Both the position numbers and the translations under genes were made by a program. Shown in pieces: positions 46,440-56,496 of a DNA stretch of 64,000 bases. The DNA is taken from the NCBI GenBank assembly GCA_022478985.1, contig JAKSZP010017470.1, positions 21,950 through 85,949 on the forward strand. Reading direction: 5' to 3'. The stretch is from Massospora cicadina. Taxonomy: Eukaryota > Entomophthoromycota > Entomophthoromycetes > Entomophthorales > Entomophthoraceae. Positions within the stretch are counted from its first letter, which is position 1. The number at the start of each line of letters is the position of its first letter. The notes under the pieces are model-generated. The model was given only the letters and a program-made list of their open reading frames with translations. It was not told the origin of the DNA and searched no databases.

Positions 46440-47327
46440 TGCAAAGCGATTCTTACATCATAGTTGTCTAACACCTTTGCTCCAGCCAGGATCTGTAACT
46501 CCTGGTAAAATCAATCTGCGAAGCTTGCAAGAGACACATCTCTACAGAATTGAATTCCCATAAATTATTGCTTGCATTTTGACATACAGGTTGGACTCCC
46601 AAACTCCTTCATTAAGGCTGCTTTAGCCTCAGCATAGGACCAGCTGTCCCCCTCCAAGTGGGGTAACACTAGGTTCTGGCAGTCTTTGTACAAACAGTTC
46701 ATGACTGTCAACGCCTTCTGATGATCCCCATATCCATTCATGGTCATGTCATGTAGTTGGAAAAAACACTGGGGCATTATCCCAATGGAATGTGGGCAAT
46801 TTAGGTGTTGCCCTGAATTCCTCCAAGTCATTTCAGACCGATTCTCTCAGTTCAGCTACTCAGCTCACTTGTGGAGTGACTTTGGGCATCATCTCCAAAA
46901 AGCATTAAATGCGGGTGGCATATTTCTCAGGGTGTTCATCTTCCCAAGTATTGTTTGAGGACTTCCCTCTTTAGCATCACTGGCCATATCAGGCTCACAT
47001 GCACATCTGTGGGCTTTCAGATCCTCTAATTTCTTTCACCAACTTCTCAATGTCCACACCAAACTTTCTCAAATTAACGTGATCCACTTCAAATTCCGTT
47101 TTCAGGAATAAAACCTCTCAAATGAGGTCTCCTTCTTTCCTCTTTAACGAGTTTACCTTGCTGAGTAACTCATTCCCAAAGTTGGCTATATTTTCAACTC
47201 CTTCCTCCACCTTGGTTACTCGTTCCTCCAACGCTGTGAACTCCCAATGGTCTGCAGAGTTTAAGGCATTCTGATTCACTGTGGTGATCTCAGTCCACAA
47301 CTTGCACATCTCTTCTTTATATGACAT
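46440..47327 (-). pseudogene. Gypsy-2 Gag, broken
   Basis: The N-terminus is at 47327 (MSYKEEMCKLWTEITTVNQN), followed by a heptad-like segment (VEEGVENIANFGNELLSKV) that may form a coiled coil. The capsid core (46565-46831) has LTVMNCLYKDCQNLVLPHLE, homologous to Gypsy-1 Gag. A degenerate knuckle CFWCGRKGNF lies near 46170, lacking the usual His and last Cys. Gag forms the particle and binds RNA. Confidence 0.75.
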
Positions 47328-47354
47328 AATTGATAGATTCTTCTACTCACCTAC

Positions 47355-47373
47355 CCCTATAGTAAGCACCAAC
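47355..47373 (-). promoter_or_regulatory. Gypsy-2 primer-binding site
   Basis: Just inside the 5' LTR the minus strand reads TTGGTGCTTACTATAGGGG. It matches the equivalent Gypsy-1 site and is the expected tRNA annealing site for minus-strand synthesis. Confidence 0.55.
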
Positions 47374-47374
47374 T

Positions 47375-48514
47375 TGTAAAAACTTACTAGTTTGTCCTTA
47401 TTGAATAACCCTAGTGATCTTTTTACTGCACAGGTTCAAATTCCTCGTGCACCTCATGTTGTAAGAAGATATATTATCTGATAATAGTATGTAGACTATT
47501 ATCCAGAGTTGAGTTAGAACTATTATCAGGACCAACGCTTCAGCTGGTATTTACAATTAAATACTTGATAGTCATACTCATGGGGATTTTTTCCCTGCAA
47601 TATTGTCCACCCAATCTTCATCAAGATCTCCTTATAACAGTTTCTTTTGGCCCAACACACAGTCAGCAGCAATCCCTTAGTTGTGGTTCCCTTCATCTCT
47701 AGATCTCCTCTTGGATCTCTACTCTTCTCTCTGAGAGTCTACCAATTCTTGCCTTTTGCAATAATTCCTTGAGATGGAACTTCACACTGGATGCTGATAG
47801 TCTAACTATGACCAAATCTATAAATACAACTAATAATGTTTTTTGTAGTAATAATTTTTTTTAGTAATAGTTGTTTTTTTATTATAGTGAATCCTAGGGA
47901 ATTTATAGGGGATTTGGCCGTATAACCCTCAGTTGACACCTCTTTGATGAAACGGCAGTCGCTGCCACTGAATCACCCTTCCTCATCTCAGCAGCAATGG
48001 TCTTCCCCATCCTGGCTAGGATTCCATCATTGGACATCCTCAAGACCTCAAATGGAAAGAGTCAGAAACTTGTCCCTAACATTTTCCTCTTGATCCAAGC
48101 AAACCAACCATAATTGGTTAGCGACCTGCTTAGGTAATGGGATTTTTTCCTATTATGGCAGGTCACTTCACCAACCGATCAATTTGCTAGTTGCAGGTGG
48201 CATCACTCGCCTTGCAACTCACTACTCATTCCCAATCAGTCAGTGATGAAATCTGACTGATCCCAATCAGTACACCTGATAGTTAATCACTATCAGATGC
48301 CCCTATTTTGTCAGCCGCTCCACCTGATGAGATATTAGGTATTCATCTGGATTGATCCCCAATAGATACAACCAGGCAAATATCCCAAAATCCCCCAAAC
48401 ATAGTTCCTCCAAAATTCAGGACAATTTATTTCTGATTCACTTCACTTTAGGGAATTTTCCCTAGTGACACCAGGTAATCTAGCAGACTGGGAATATGGG
48501 CAAAAATCCCAACA
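47375..48514 (-). repeat. Gypsy-2 5' LTR
   Basis: Plus-strand edges are TGTAAAAACTT at 47375 and ATCCCAACA at 48514. It is closely similar to the 3' LTR, including the hairpin GATAATAGT/ACTATTATC at 47480-47503. Confidence 0.9.
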
Positions 48515-48815
48515 GATACCAACACACAAAAAAGTTGTAGGTAGTGTGTAGGGACTGGTGTAAGAATGTTAGAATTGGTCAAAGTATTGGTTTAGTATCA
48601 CCTATTAATTTAGTAAGTATAATAGATTGACTGCAAGCAATGGTTTGAATTGTGGGAATGTTCATTTCTGGATAAACTTAATTCTAGCAGTGGTGAAGTG
48701 ATAGCTTTAAAGCACCTTTTACATGATATATGTCCTATGACTGGGGATATGTCAAGATATAGGCATGAGATCATAGCAGAATGAGCTTAAATTATTATAG
48801 ATGACTATTGTTTTT

Positions 48816-49077
48816 GCATAATTTGACCAACAAAATCAACTAAATTTAATAAAATAAACATTGTAGATGGCAAGCAATAAAACTAGCATATATTGGCCAA
48901 TAAAATCAACAAAAGTTACTAAAATCAATTATTGTAGATGGAAATCAGTAAATTTAGCATAATTTGACTAATAAAATCACCTAAATTTAATAAAAGATTT
49001 ATTGTATATGGCAATCAGTAAATCTAGCTATATTGACTAAGGAAACCAATTAAAAATAATAAAAAAATATTAGTATA
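48816..49077. repeat. AT-rich tandem repeat, about 70-bp unit
   Basis: Three full units (48816-48885, 48886-48956, 48957-49026) and a partial fourth. Each begins GCATA or GCTATA and contains TTGTAGATGG or a variant. No coding potential. Confidence 0.75.
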
Positions 49078-49279
49078 GTTGTTTATGTGATTCTATGTAT
49101 CATATAAATAATGATGGTTATTATTATATAGAAATAGTGAGGATTCAAATATTATATATGGAGATAGCTAATTTTAAAACAAAATTGGAAAAAGAATCAC
49201 TTTTAAAAAATGTGCTAACTTTTTTTGGGGGGGGGAAGAATTAGAACTAGCCTAAATTTTTTTAGAAAGAAAAGAACTT

Positions 49280-49665
49280 GCCTTCAAAAAAGATTTGGGA
49301 AATAGGAACTTTATTTAAAAAAAGCTCATTAAAGTATGAAATAATTGAGAAATTATAAAACCTCAATAGAACCTTTTTTTAAAGCTGGTGTCATATTTTA
49401 ACCTAACTTATAGAATTTTGCTCAAAAATATAAACTATTACTTATAAAAGATTAGGTCCAAGTGTAAATTATAAGCAACTTAGAATATGCAGTGCTAATA
49501 TATATATATATATACATATATTATAAATGCCAATTATAAAGCACCTTAAAATATGGCACTGACTTCAAAAACAGTTTTATTGAAGATTCATAATATCTCA
49601 TTTATTTTATACTTTTTAGAGCTTTTTTAAGGAGGTTCTTTTTTCCCAACTTTTTAAAATAAAAG
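49280..49665. mobile_element. Palindromic MITE-like unit 1
   Basis: Imperfect inverted arms of about 130 bp (49280-49413 and 49531-49665) around a centre with (TA)n. The arms share AAAAAAGCTC, CTCAATA.AAC and CATATTTTAA. It is non-coding. A second copy, in inverted orientation, lies at about 50500-50900. Confidence 0.6.
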
Positions 49666-49769
49666 GATTTCTAAGCCCCACCATAACAGTTATTTTTGGA
49701 AAAAAGAACTGACTTCAAAAAATGCACTGAAGAGTATGGAATAATTGATAAAAGTATAAATCTACATAA

Positions 49770-50490
49770 TAAAACACATTCACTGACTGACTGACTGACA
49801 TCTGAAACCTTTAAGTCAGATAGATTCAATCTTTTGGGAAAGTGGGTGAGAATTAACAAATATTACCAAATATTACACCAAATTGCTCACCCTAAACTAA
49901 ACATAAAACAATTAGAGTTTAAGTATATTAATAAGCAAATTTAAGATAACCAGTTTACCAGCCATGAGGACAACAGCAAAGCTGTTAGTCTGAGTGGCTC
50001 AAGAGTAGTTCTGGCATAGCCTATAGGCTGTCAGTGTAAGCTTATAAATAAAGCTGAGCGATGGCAGGTAGATCCACTTCTTCACTTAATAAAACACATT
50101 CACTGATGTACTGACTGACTGACATCTGAAGCCTTCAAGTCTGATAGGTTCATTCTATTTGGGAAAGTGGGTGAGAATTGCCAAATACTATCTAATAATT
50201 CATCAAATTGCTCACCCAAAACTAATTGAGTCTGAAAAGTTCAATCTATTTGGGCAAGTGGATGAGAATTGTTAAATATTATTGAATAATCACCAAATTT
50301 CTTACTCAAAACTAAACAAAAAATTAGTCAGAGATTTAAGTGATTTTAAATAAAATTAAAATAACAAGCTCATCAGCCACAAGGGCAACAGCAAAGCTGT
50401 TAGTCCAAGTGGCTCAAGAATAGTACTGGCATAGCCTCTAAGCTATGTCAGTGGAGCTCATAAATAAACCTGAGGAACACCAGGTAACTC
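49770..50490. repeat. Tandem duplication with (ACTG)n and a conserved hairpin
   Basis: Two copies (about 49770-50088 and 50089-50490) start AATAAAACACATTCACTGA with CTGA repeats and end near CCACTT. Each holds the hairpin AACAGC-AAA-GCTGTT (near 49972 and 50389). The second copy has an internal duplication (about 50140-50225 and 50226-50310). Function unknown. Confidence 0.7.
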
Positions 50491-50499
50491 CACTTGTAA

Positions 50500-50900
50500 T
50501 TAATAAAAACCTTTTTGAAATCAGTGCCATATTTTAAACTAATCTATAATAGCTATTTACATATATATATAAACTCAGCACTATATATTCTTGGTTGCTT
50601 ATAGTTTATACTTGGACCCAATTCAATATAAGCTCTATTGTGTTTTAAAGAAAAATCTATTAATCAGTTTGAGATATGGCGCCAACTTTAAAAGTTTTTA
50701 TTGAGTCTTCATACTTTTATTAATTATATCATACTTTTACTGCATTTTTGAATTCAGTTTTTTCTCCCCAAAAGATTTGGTGCACTATCAGAGTTGGTTC
50801 TTTTTACCTAAAAGTTCCATTTGAAAAATCACTATCTCTATATAATTTTTTTGGAGAATTACTTTTTCTATCCATTATATAAACTAAAAAGTATGTGTAT
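50500..50900. mobile_element. Palindromic MITE-like unit 2 (inverted relative to unit 1)
   Basis: Short arms 50500-50548 and 50661-50703 are inverted (AATAAAAAC, GCCATAT). Its centre (50571-50640) is the reverse complement of 49441-49500, so both belong to one family. The left side is cut by the tandem duplication. Confidence 0.55.
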
Positions 50901-51103
50901 GTATGTATGATCCATCAATAAGATAGTCTTAAATTATTTGGTAAGTAGTTGAGTATTGTTTTAATTTTAATTTTAATTTATTGCAGGGAAGGCCGACCAT
51001 GGGACGGACACTTCTGAATATGACTCAGACGAGACAAAACTTAGTACCAGGGGAGGCACCCCAGAGAAGCGATGCTATCTCTTGTTGCCAGCGGGAACGC
51101 CAC

Positions 51104-54100
51104 TTATGGGAAGGGGGAGGGAACGTGTGTAGGGGACGTAGCCACTATTGAGCACGTGTGGAGGAAGGGGTCTGATTTGATGAACCAGACTGGGAACCAG
51201 GAGGAGACCAGCTGTTGGTGACGCGGTGGGAGATATCCAAACATCCACGCTTGAAAGTGATCCACCAAATGAGACCAGAATCTGTGGACAGCTTCAGGGA
51301 GGGTGGGGATGGATCCAGCGATGGCATCCAAGACAATCGTGTGGATAGTCCACATGGCGATTGCAACCACCAGAGCATGGAGGGAGGGTGGGAGGGGGAG
51401 GCCATTGATGAAGTAAACATATCTCTTGACATACTGAAGGGATGTGTTTGATCCTAGCCTAGCAGACGTTGGACTTCGCGCCATATTACTTTAGAGGTGG
51501 GGCACTTCTCCAGGCGGTGAAACAGCGTTCCATACTGGCCACACATGACACAGGATGAGTGTAAAGCATTAGAGCGCTCAGCTGTACAATACACCCGCCT
51601 CAGGCAGCGCCACACATGGGAGCGGACTTGAGGCTGCAACAGAGGATGGTGTGCATATTTCCAGATAGTCTTTTGGATCTCAGTGGAATAAGGGATGTCC
51701 ATCATGTCCAGGTAGTCCACCCTGGATAGGACTTGGGGTCGAATGGGGATCACGCCATCATGGATGGGTAGCCCCTGTACCTCTTGTGTGAACTGAGGAG
51801 AGGGGCGGCCTCTTCGGGTTGTATGTCCACTAATATGAATTCTCCACTCTGCACTTCGCATGGAGAGTAGGATTCGTTTGTAGTGGGTTTTGGTCCCGTG
51901 AGGACCTGTGGCTGATGTGTGTGATGCGAGGTATTTCATCAGGGAGTGGGGGTTTGATGGATTGTTGAGGCCCAAGGCTCGTGAGAAGTTGGAGCGGGCT
52001 GCGTGGGACCAGTGTTGGGATGGGAGTGTAGGAGCAGTGACGGCCGCAATCCAGGTGCCCAGGATCTTGGCGGCATGGGCTTTGAAGTCAAGTAGGCCCA
52101 TGCCACCATGATGATGAGGGCCAAACATGACCTCTAGCCATACTGGTGGAGGGCGGCCTGACCAAAGCCAACCTTGTAGCAAAGCATACAGGGATTTGAA
52201 GAAGCTTGGGGAGAAGGGGATGGCGTGGGCTCTGAACCAGACTTTGGATAGGAGCATAGAGTTGGCAAGAACAACCCTGCCAGTGAGGGTAGTAGGGTGG
52301 GCTCTGAGAGAGGCGATTCGCTTCGTCACGTTGTCCAGTATATGGCACTCCATTACTGCTGACGCGTATCCACCTGCCTCCAACCACACGCCCAGATGGC
52401 GTACCGGTCCTATGGTAGGTCGTGGCACAAAGGGGAGCACCAGTGGAGCGGTGTGTTTTGAGTTAGTAAGGCGTGGACGTGGGCGAGCAGATGGGCCGGG
52501 TTGGGAACTACTTGCTGGGGTCCAGCAGTTCTAAAACTGACCAAGGAAGATGATTTCAGTTTTGGAGGCGTTCAGTGCCGCGTTGCTTACCCGGGAATAT
52601 TCCTGGATGAGGGCTTCAAGCGCGCATGCATCTTTGTTATTAGACACCCCCACCACACAATCATCTGCAAATGCCATCATCTTGACTGGGGTTTGGCCTG
52701 GCACATGGACCCCAGTGAGTTGGGCATTCACATTTCGCAGTAGTGGGTCAAGGCTGAAGTTGTATAAGAGTGGGCTCAGGGGGTCCCCTTGTCACAGGCC
52801 CCTTTGAGGACGAACTACTTCCGTTAGGAAACCTGGGCCGCGCACTGCCATTGTTGCAGATTCCGTGAGCAGCATCACCCAGTTAATGAAGCGGGGAGGT
52901 AGGCGGAATTGTTGGAGGCAGGCCCTAAGGTATTCCCAGTTTACTCTATCATAGGCCTTTTGTTGGTCCAAGAATACAAGTGCCCCAGAGGCTGAGGACT
53001 GACACACATTAGCCACAGAGTGCACGTTATCCCAAATTGACCTTCTGGGGATGAAACCGAATTGTTCTGGAGATGGTGGCAGATGCTACAGTCCCTAAAC
53101 AGTTAGCCATATTTTTTTGTAAAAATTTTGGTGTCTGTGTTTATTAGAAAAATGGGGCGCCAGTTGGCTAAGTCTAGCCTATCCCCTTTCTTGAAGAGTG
53201 TGACTGTAAAGGCCTCATGTCCTCCTGGTAGGAGGCGCGTTTCCAACAGGCTTTGGTTGAGTGAGGCTAGCAGCAATGGGGATATATATTTAAAATATTT
53301 TCTGTAGAACTCATATGGAATGCCATCTGGGCCTGGGCATTTTCAGTTTGGCGCACTGTGAATGGTAGTCCATAATTTGTTTGGAGTAATTAAATTCATT
53401 ATTTACGGGTATTAGAAAATGGTGCAGATATGAGCTCTGTCAAGAAATTCCGCCATTTTGGCTGGCTGAATTGGTTCAGCTCAAATAACTCAGAGTAATA
53501 TCTTTGCATTTTGATTGCCACTTCAGCCAGTGTGTCCACAATAGAATTATCCGATCTTTGCACCTGTGTGCAGGCCATGCTCTGGCGTGGTGCAAATTTT
53601 TTTTTTTGAAGAAGTATGCAATGCACTTGTCGCCTTTAGTGATGCGTGTGGCCCTGTATTGGACACAAACCCAATGTTTGTGTTGCCTTTCAAGTGCGTT
53701 GAGGTGGGCGGCTGCCTCCGCCCACTTCTGGCCCCATGCAGGGCTATATCCTGAGGCTGGAATGTTGGACTCCAAGTGGGCCAATTCCGCCAGTGCGCGC
53801 GATATAACCGCTGATGTGGCTCGTGAGCGTCTGGATGAGAGATGGCGATAGTGGCGGATGGTGTCTTCTTTGAAAGTTGCCCATGTGGAAATGGGGTCCA
53901 TGCAAAACGGTGCAACAAACAATTTTGCCAAAGTTGCTCTTCCACCCACGTGGAGAATCCTGGTGACGCGAGCTCTGGGGGGCGGATTTTGCACCAATGT
54001 GGGGCCTTTGCAACTGTGACAGGTAATTGGTATGTTATCGAGACCAGTTGGTGGTCAGAGAATTCCATTTTTGTTGTTTTGAAGTGGGAGATGTGGGGTT

Positions 54101-54730
54101 GGAATTTCGCTGGCACTAGAATAAGGTCGATGCGGGTCATGGACCTTAATTGGCTGTTGTGGACGTGGGGATGCATCATGTTTTCAAGCAGTGGGGCATG
54201 TCGTGGCAGCGCATCCATTAACCCAAGGGTGGCTTTTAGAACGCATAGTTCTACGTGACCCTGTGGGGCGTGGGGTGAGGACAGCCATCGGTCCGTTGGT
54301 GAGGTTAGCCAACAGTTCATGTCGCCAATTAGGAAAGAATTGGGGGTAGCGGGAGGGATTTGGCTGATGAGAAAAATTCCCAACGCTCTTGTGCACCATT
54401 TGGGGCGTAAGTGTTGACAATTGTGTGTGCAACATCAGCCCATGAGAAGGTGATAACGAGCACTCGGTCATTTAGGAATGTTTCTGAAGATGTAAATTTG
54501 AAAAAATTGTTTTTCCAAATTAGCACCCCACAGTGCTTCGACCAAAAGGATAGGGATGGTAGGAGCATTGTTTTCCAAGCTTCCTTGGAACCTCATGGAC
54601 AGTGGGTTTCCTGGATAGCCAGGATATCCACGGGTAAATTGTTTTGTAAAAAACTCAGTTTCCTAGCCCAGGATGGGGAGGCCTTGAGTCCAGCGATATT
54701 CAGCGTCCCTAGAGTGAAGGTTTCCCCCAT
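51104..54730 (-). pseudogene. LINE-C ORF2: endonuclease, reverse transcriptase, zf-RVT
   Basis: Starts ATG 54730 (METF-type in LINE-A, here MGETFTLGTLNIAGL). Endonuclease motifs: TYAPNG, GDMNCW and EFSDHQLV. RT: RVNWEYLRACLQQFRLPPRF, then FADDCVVGV (about 52645-52671). A well-kept 328-codon block (51454-52440) runs from LPFVPRPTIGPVRHLGVWLE to the zinc-ribbon zf-RVT region CVMCGQYGTLFHRLEKC and WREVQRLLG. No RNase H is seen. It has frame changes at the endonuclease and a TGA in the RQGDP motif (52792-52794). It would nick DNA and prime reverse transcription at the target. Confidence 0.9.
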
Positions 54731-54736
54731 CACACC

Positions 54737-56006
54737 TTAGGTGTGAGGGGGTGGGCCCCGGGCCCACCAGCCTCTTCCAGGTCCCCATGGGCTTTCACAG
54801 AAGCGAAGGGTATTAGCAGCAACGCTATTGGGGTTTTTGTTAATTTTTGTGGAAAGAGTCGCATTGGCTTTGGCCTTCACTTTTTGTTTTCCCGACATCG
54901 GATGAATTTTTTGTGGTGCGGATAAGTTCAGTGCACCATCGAGTGGGCAAAAGAAATTTTTTTGGTTGGGATAGGTCCCAAGTCAGTTTCAACTGGGGCT
55001 TGGGTGCAGCGATTGGGTGAGATTGAATCTCCCATCAGATCCTCGGATTGAGTGGCCCATTTGGCATGGGCCTCCCAATCTGATTGGGTGATGGATTCCC
55101 GAGTTGCTTCCGCCACAAAGGTCTCCATGTCCTCCTGGCGTTGTGAGTGTGGGATGGTGGTGGTGGCCTTGGCCGCTTCCTTGGTCACAGTCCTATGGGC
55201 CTGCTTGGCCTTCTTCCGCTCCTGAGGGGAGATTGGCTTTACCAATAGGTAGCAGCCTTGTGCTCCCCACGGGAACGCCTCCTTGGTGCTTGCGGTTGGT
55301 TCGTAGTGCGCCTCTCCGCTGGCCATGGCCGCTGAGGGGTGCTCTTGGAATGTGACACCCTCTTTGATGGGGTATGTGTGCGCCTTATGGCCGAACGCAT
55401 CACAGTGGGTGCAAATGGGGGCGCGCTGTCCACGGTTATCCGGAATGGGTGGGTGGTGTGCCCTGTGATGTCAATAAAGGTGGAGTGCGGGATCTGGGTT
55501 AGGTCCTTCGCGATCTCCTCAGTTGGGGTCAGAACTGCAATGGCTTTGCTGGTGCACAGGTGTGGCATCAGCGTGAAATGTTGCATTTCAAAAGATTGTA
55601 TTTCGCCATATATGGCGAGACCATCTTTCAGGTGTTGCTCCAAAATGTCACGTTTTACCATAGTAGGCAAAAAGTTAAACGTGAGGAAAATTTGGTTTGA
55701 TTTTGTCCATCTGGTGCGTTTAGTTTTGATGACCCATTGCCCTTTGGGGAGGTCAACCACTATGCGCACCGCCGCAGCCTCATCTGCTGCTATTTTGCTT
55801 TCAAAACCTAAGTCCAGCCAACCGTGTGACATGGAGTGAGGTGCAACGTACACCGCGGTCGGGAAAATTTTGTGTACATCTTCACAAAATTTTTCCCATA
55901 GGTCCATTTTTTGGATGTCCAGATACACATGGACTCTGAATTCCACCGATGAAAGTGGCTGGGAATGTGGCGTGTTGATGTACTGGTTGCATCGTGCTTG
56001 CCACAT
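54737..56006 (-). pseudogene. LINE-C ORF1
   Basis: The block 55239-56006 (255 codons) starts MWQARCNQYINTPHSQPLSS and has HVYLDIQKMDLWEKFCEDVH, HGWLDLGFES and VKRDILEQHLKDGLAIYGEI. The DNA at about 55400-55430 carries the CCHC knuckle region. The continuation (54928-55326) has KAKQAHRTVTKEAAKATTTI. The LINE-D start ATG (MISPEIL) is ACA here. At least two frame changes occur. The TAA at 54737-54739 precedes the ORF2 ATG (54730) in the same frame. Confidence 0.8.
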
Positions 56007-56157
56007 GAGTATCTCTAGGAAATTGTGACCGCCGGTTTTTTAGATTTTTTTCTATTCCGCCGGATTCTCAGGGCGTTTTCAAATGTTAGAGGCCGCGGGC
56101 CTTCCGCCTGCTCCTCTTGCCTTGCTTGCCCAACTGCTCCCAGACATGGGCACAGAC

Positions 56158-56227
56158 TAATCCCCTCTATGAGATTATCAAACTAGATTTAGTCTTGAAT
56201 TGAATGGGTTGCAAAAGTGTTTGCAAC
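56158..56227 (-). promoter_or_regulatory. LINE-C 5' leader hairpins
   Basis: Inverted repeats at 56158-56177 (TAATCCC/GAGATTA with one mismatch) and 56208-56227 (GTTGCAA/TTGCAAC), as in LINE-A and -D. Confidence 0.6.
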
Positions 56228-56261
56228 GAGAAAGAAAAGTTAAGTAGTTGAGTATTGTTTT

Positions 56262-56414
56262 TTTTTTAGTACTAGATGGTCCCAACCCGTAGTTGAGTAT
56301 TGTTTAATATAGTAAATAAAGTAAATGGTTCACCAAATTTCTTACCCAAAACTAAACTTAATCATAAATGCTTTATTTAAGATTAAGTTAAAGTTGCAGG
56401 TTTAATTTCCACAC
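56262..56414. other. Short host or older-repeat spacer between LINE-C and LINE-D
   Basis: No gene. A second GTAGTTGAGTATTGTTT (about 56301) repeats the LINE-C target. CACCAAATTTCTTACCC (about 56334) matches the tandem-repeat area near 50290, so this was one continuous locus before insertion. Confidence 0.6.
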
Positions 56415-56496
56415 TCATTTTTTTACTATTTGATTTATTGTGTGGAAGGCTAACCATGGGACAGACAATTCCAAATATGACTCAGGAAAGACAAAC

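Larger units (their letters stand above)
41001..48514 (-). mobile_element. Gypsy-2, LTR retrotransposon with PR-RT deletion and antisense gene
   Basis: LTRs at 41001-42147 and 47375-48514 (1147 and 1140 bp) bound a minus-strand internal region. It has Gag (46440-47327), an ORF joining the protease-upstream linker to RNase H (45552-46007), integrase (44240-45200), a short tandem array, and an antisense plus-strand frame (42248-43771). A purine tract (42148-42162) and a primer-binding site (about 47355-47373) are in place. The protease and RT are missing. Flanking bases GGATG (left) and GATAC (right) are not an exact target duplication. Confidence 0.9.
50942..56261 (-). mobile_element. LINE-C, full length, with 21-bp target duplication
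   Basis: The body is 50963-56240 (5278 bp). The same 21 bases, starting TAAGTAGTTGAGTATTG, occur at 50942-50962 and 56241-56261. On the minus strand the element starts near ACTTTTCTTTCTCG and ends with an (ATTAAA)-type tail. Contents: 5' hairpins, ORF1 (about 54740-56006), ORF2 (51104-54730), 3' UTR. It is nearly the same length as LINE-D. Confidence 0.95.

Noticed and set aside
51908..52534. Plus-strand open frames across LINE-C (also 57365-57991 in LINE-D)
   Set aside because: They are antisense shadows of the well-conserved ORF2 C-terminal region. The minus-strand frames carry the recognised motifs.
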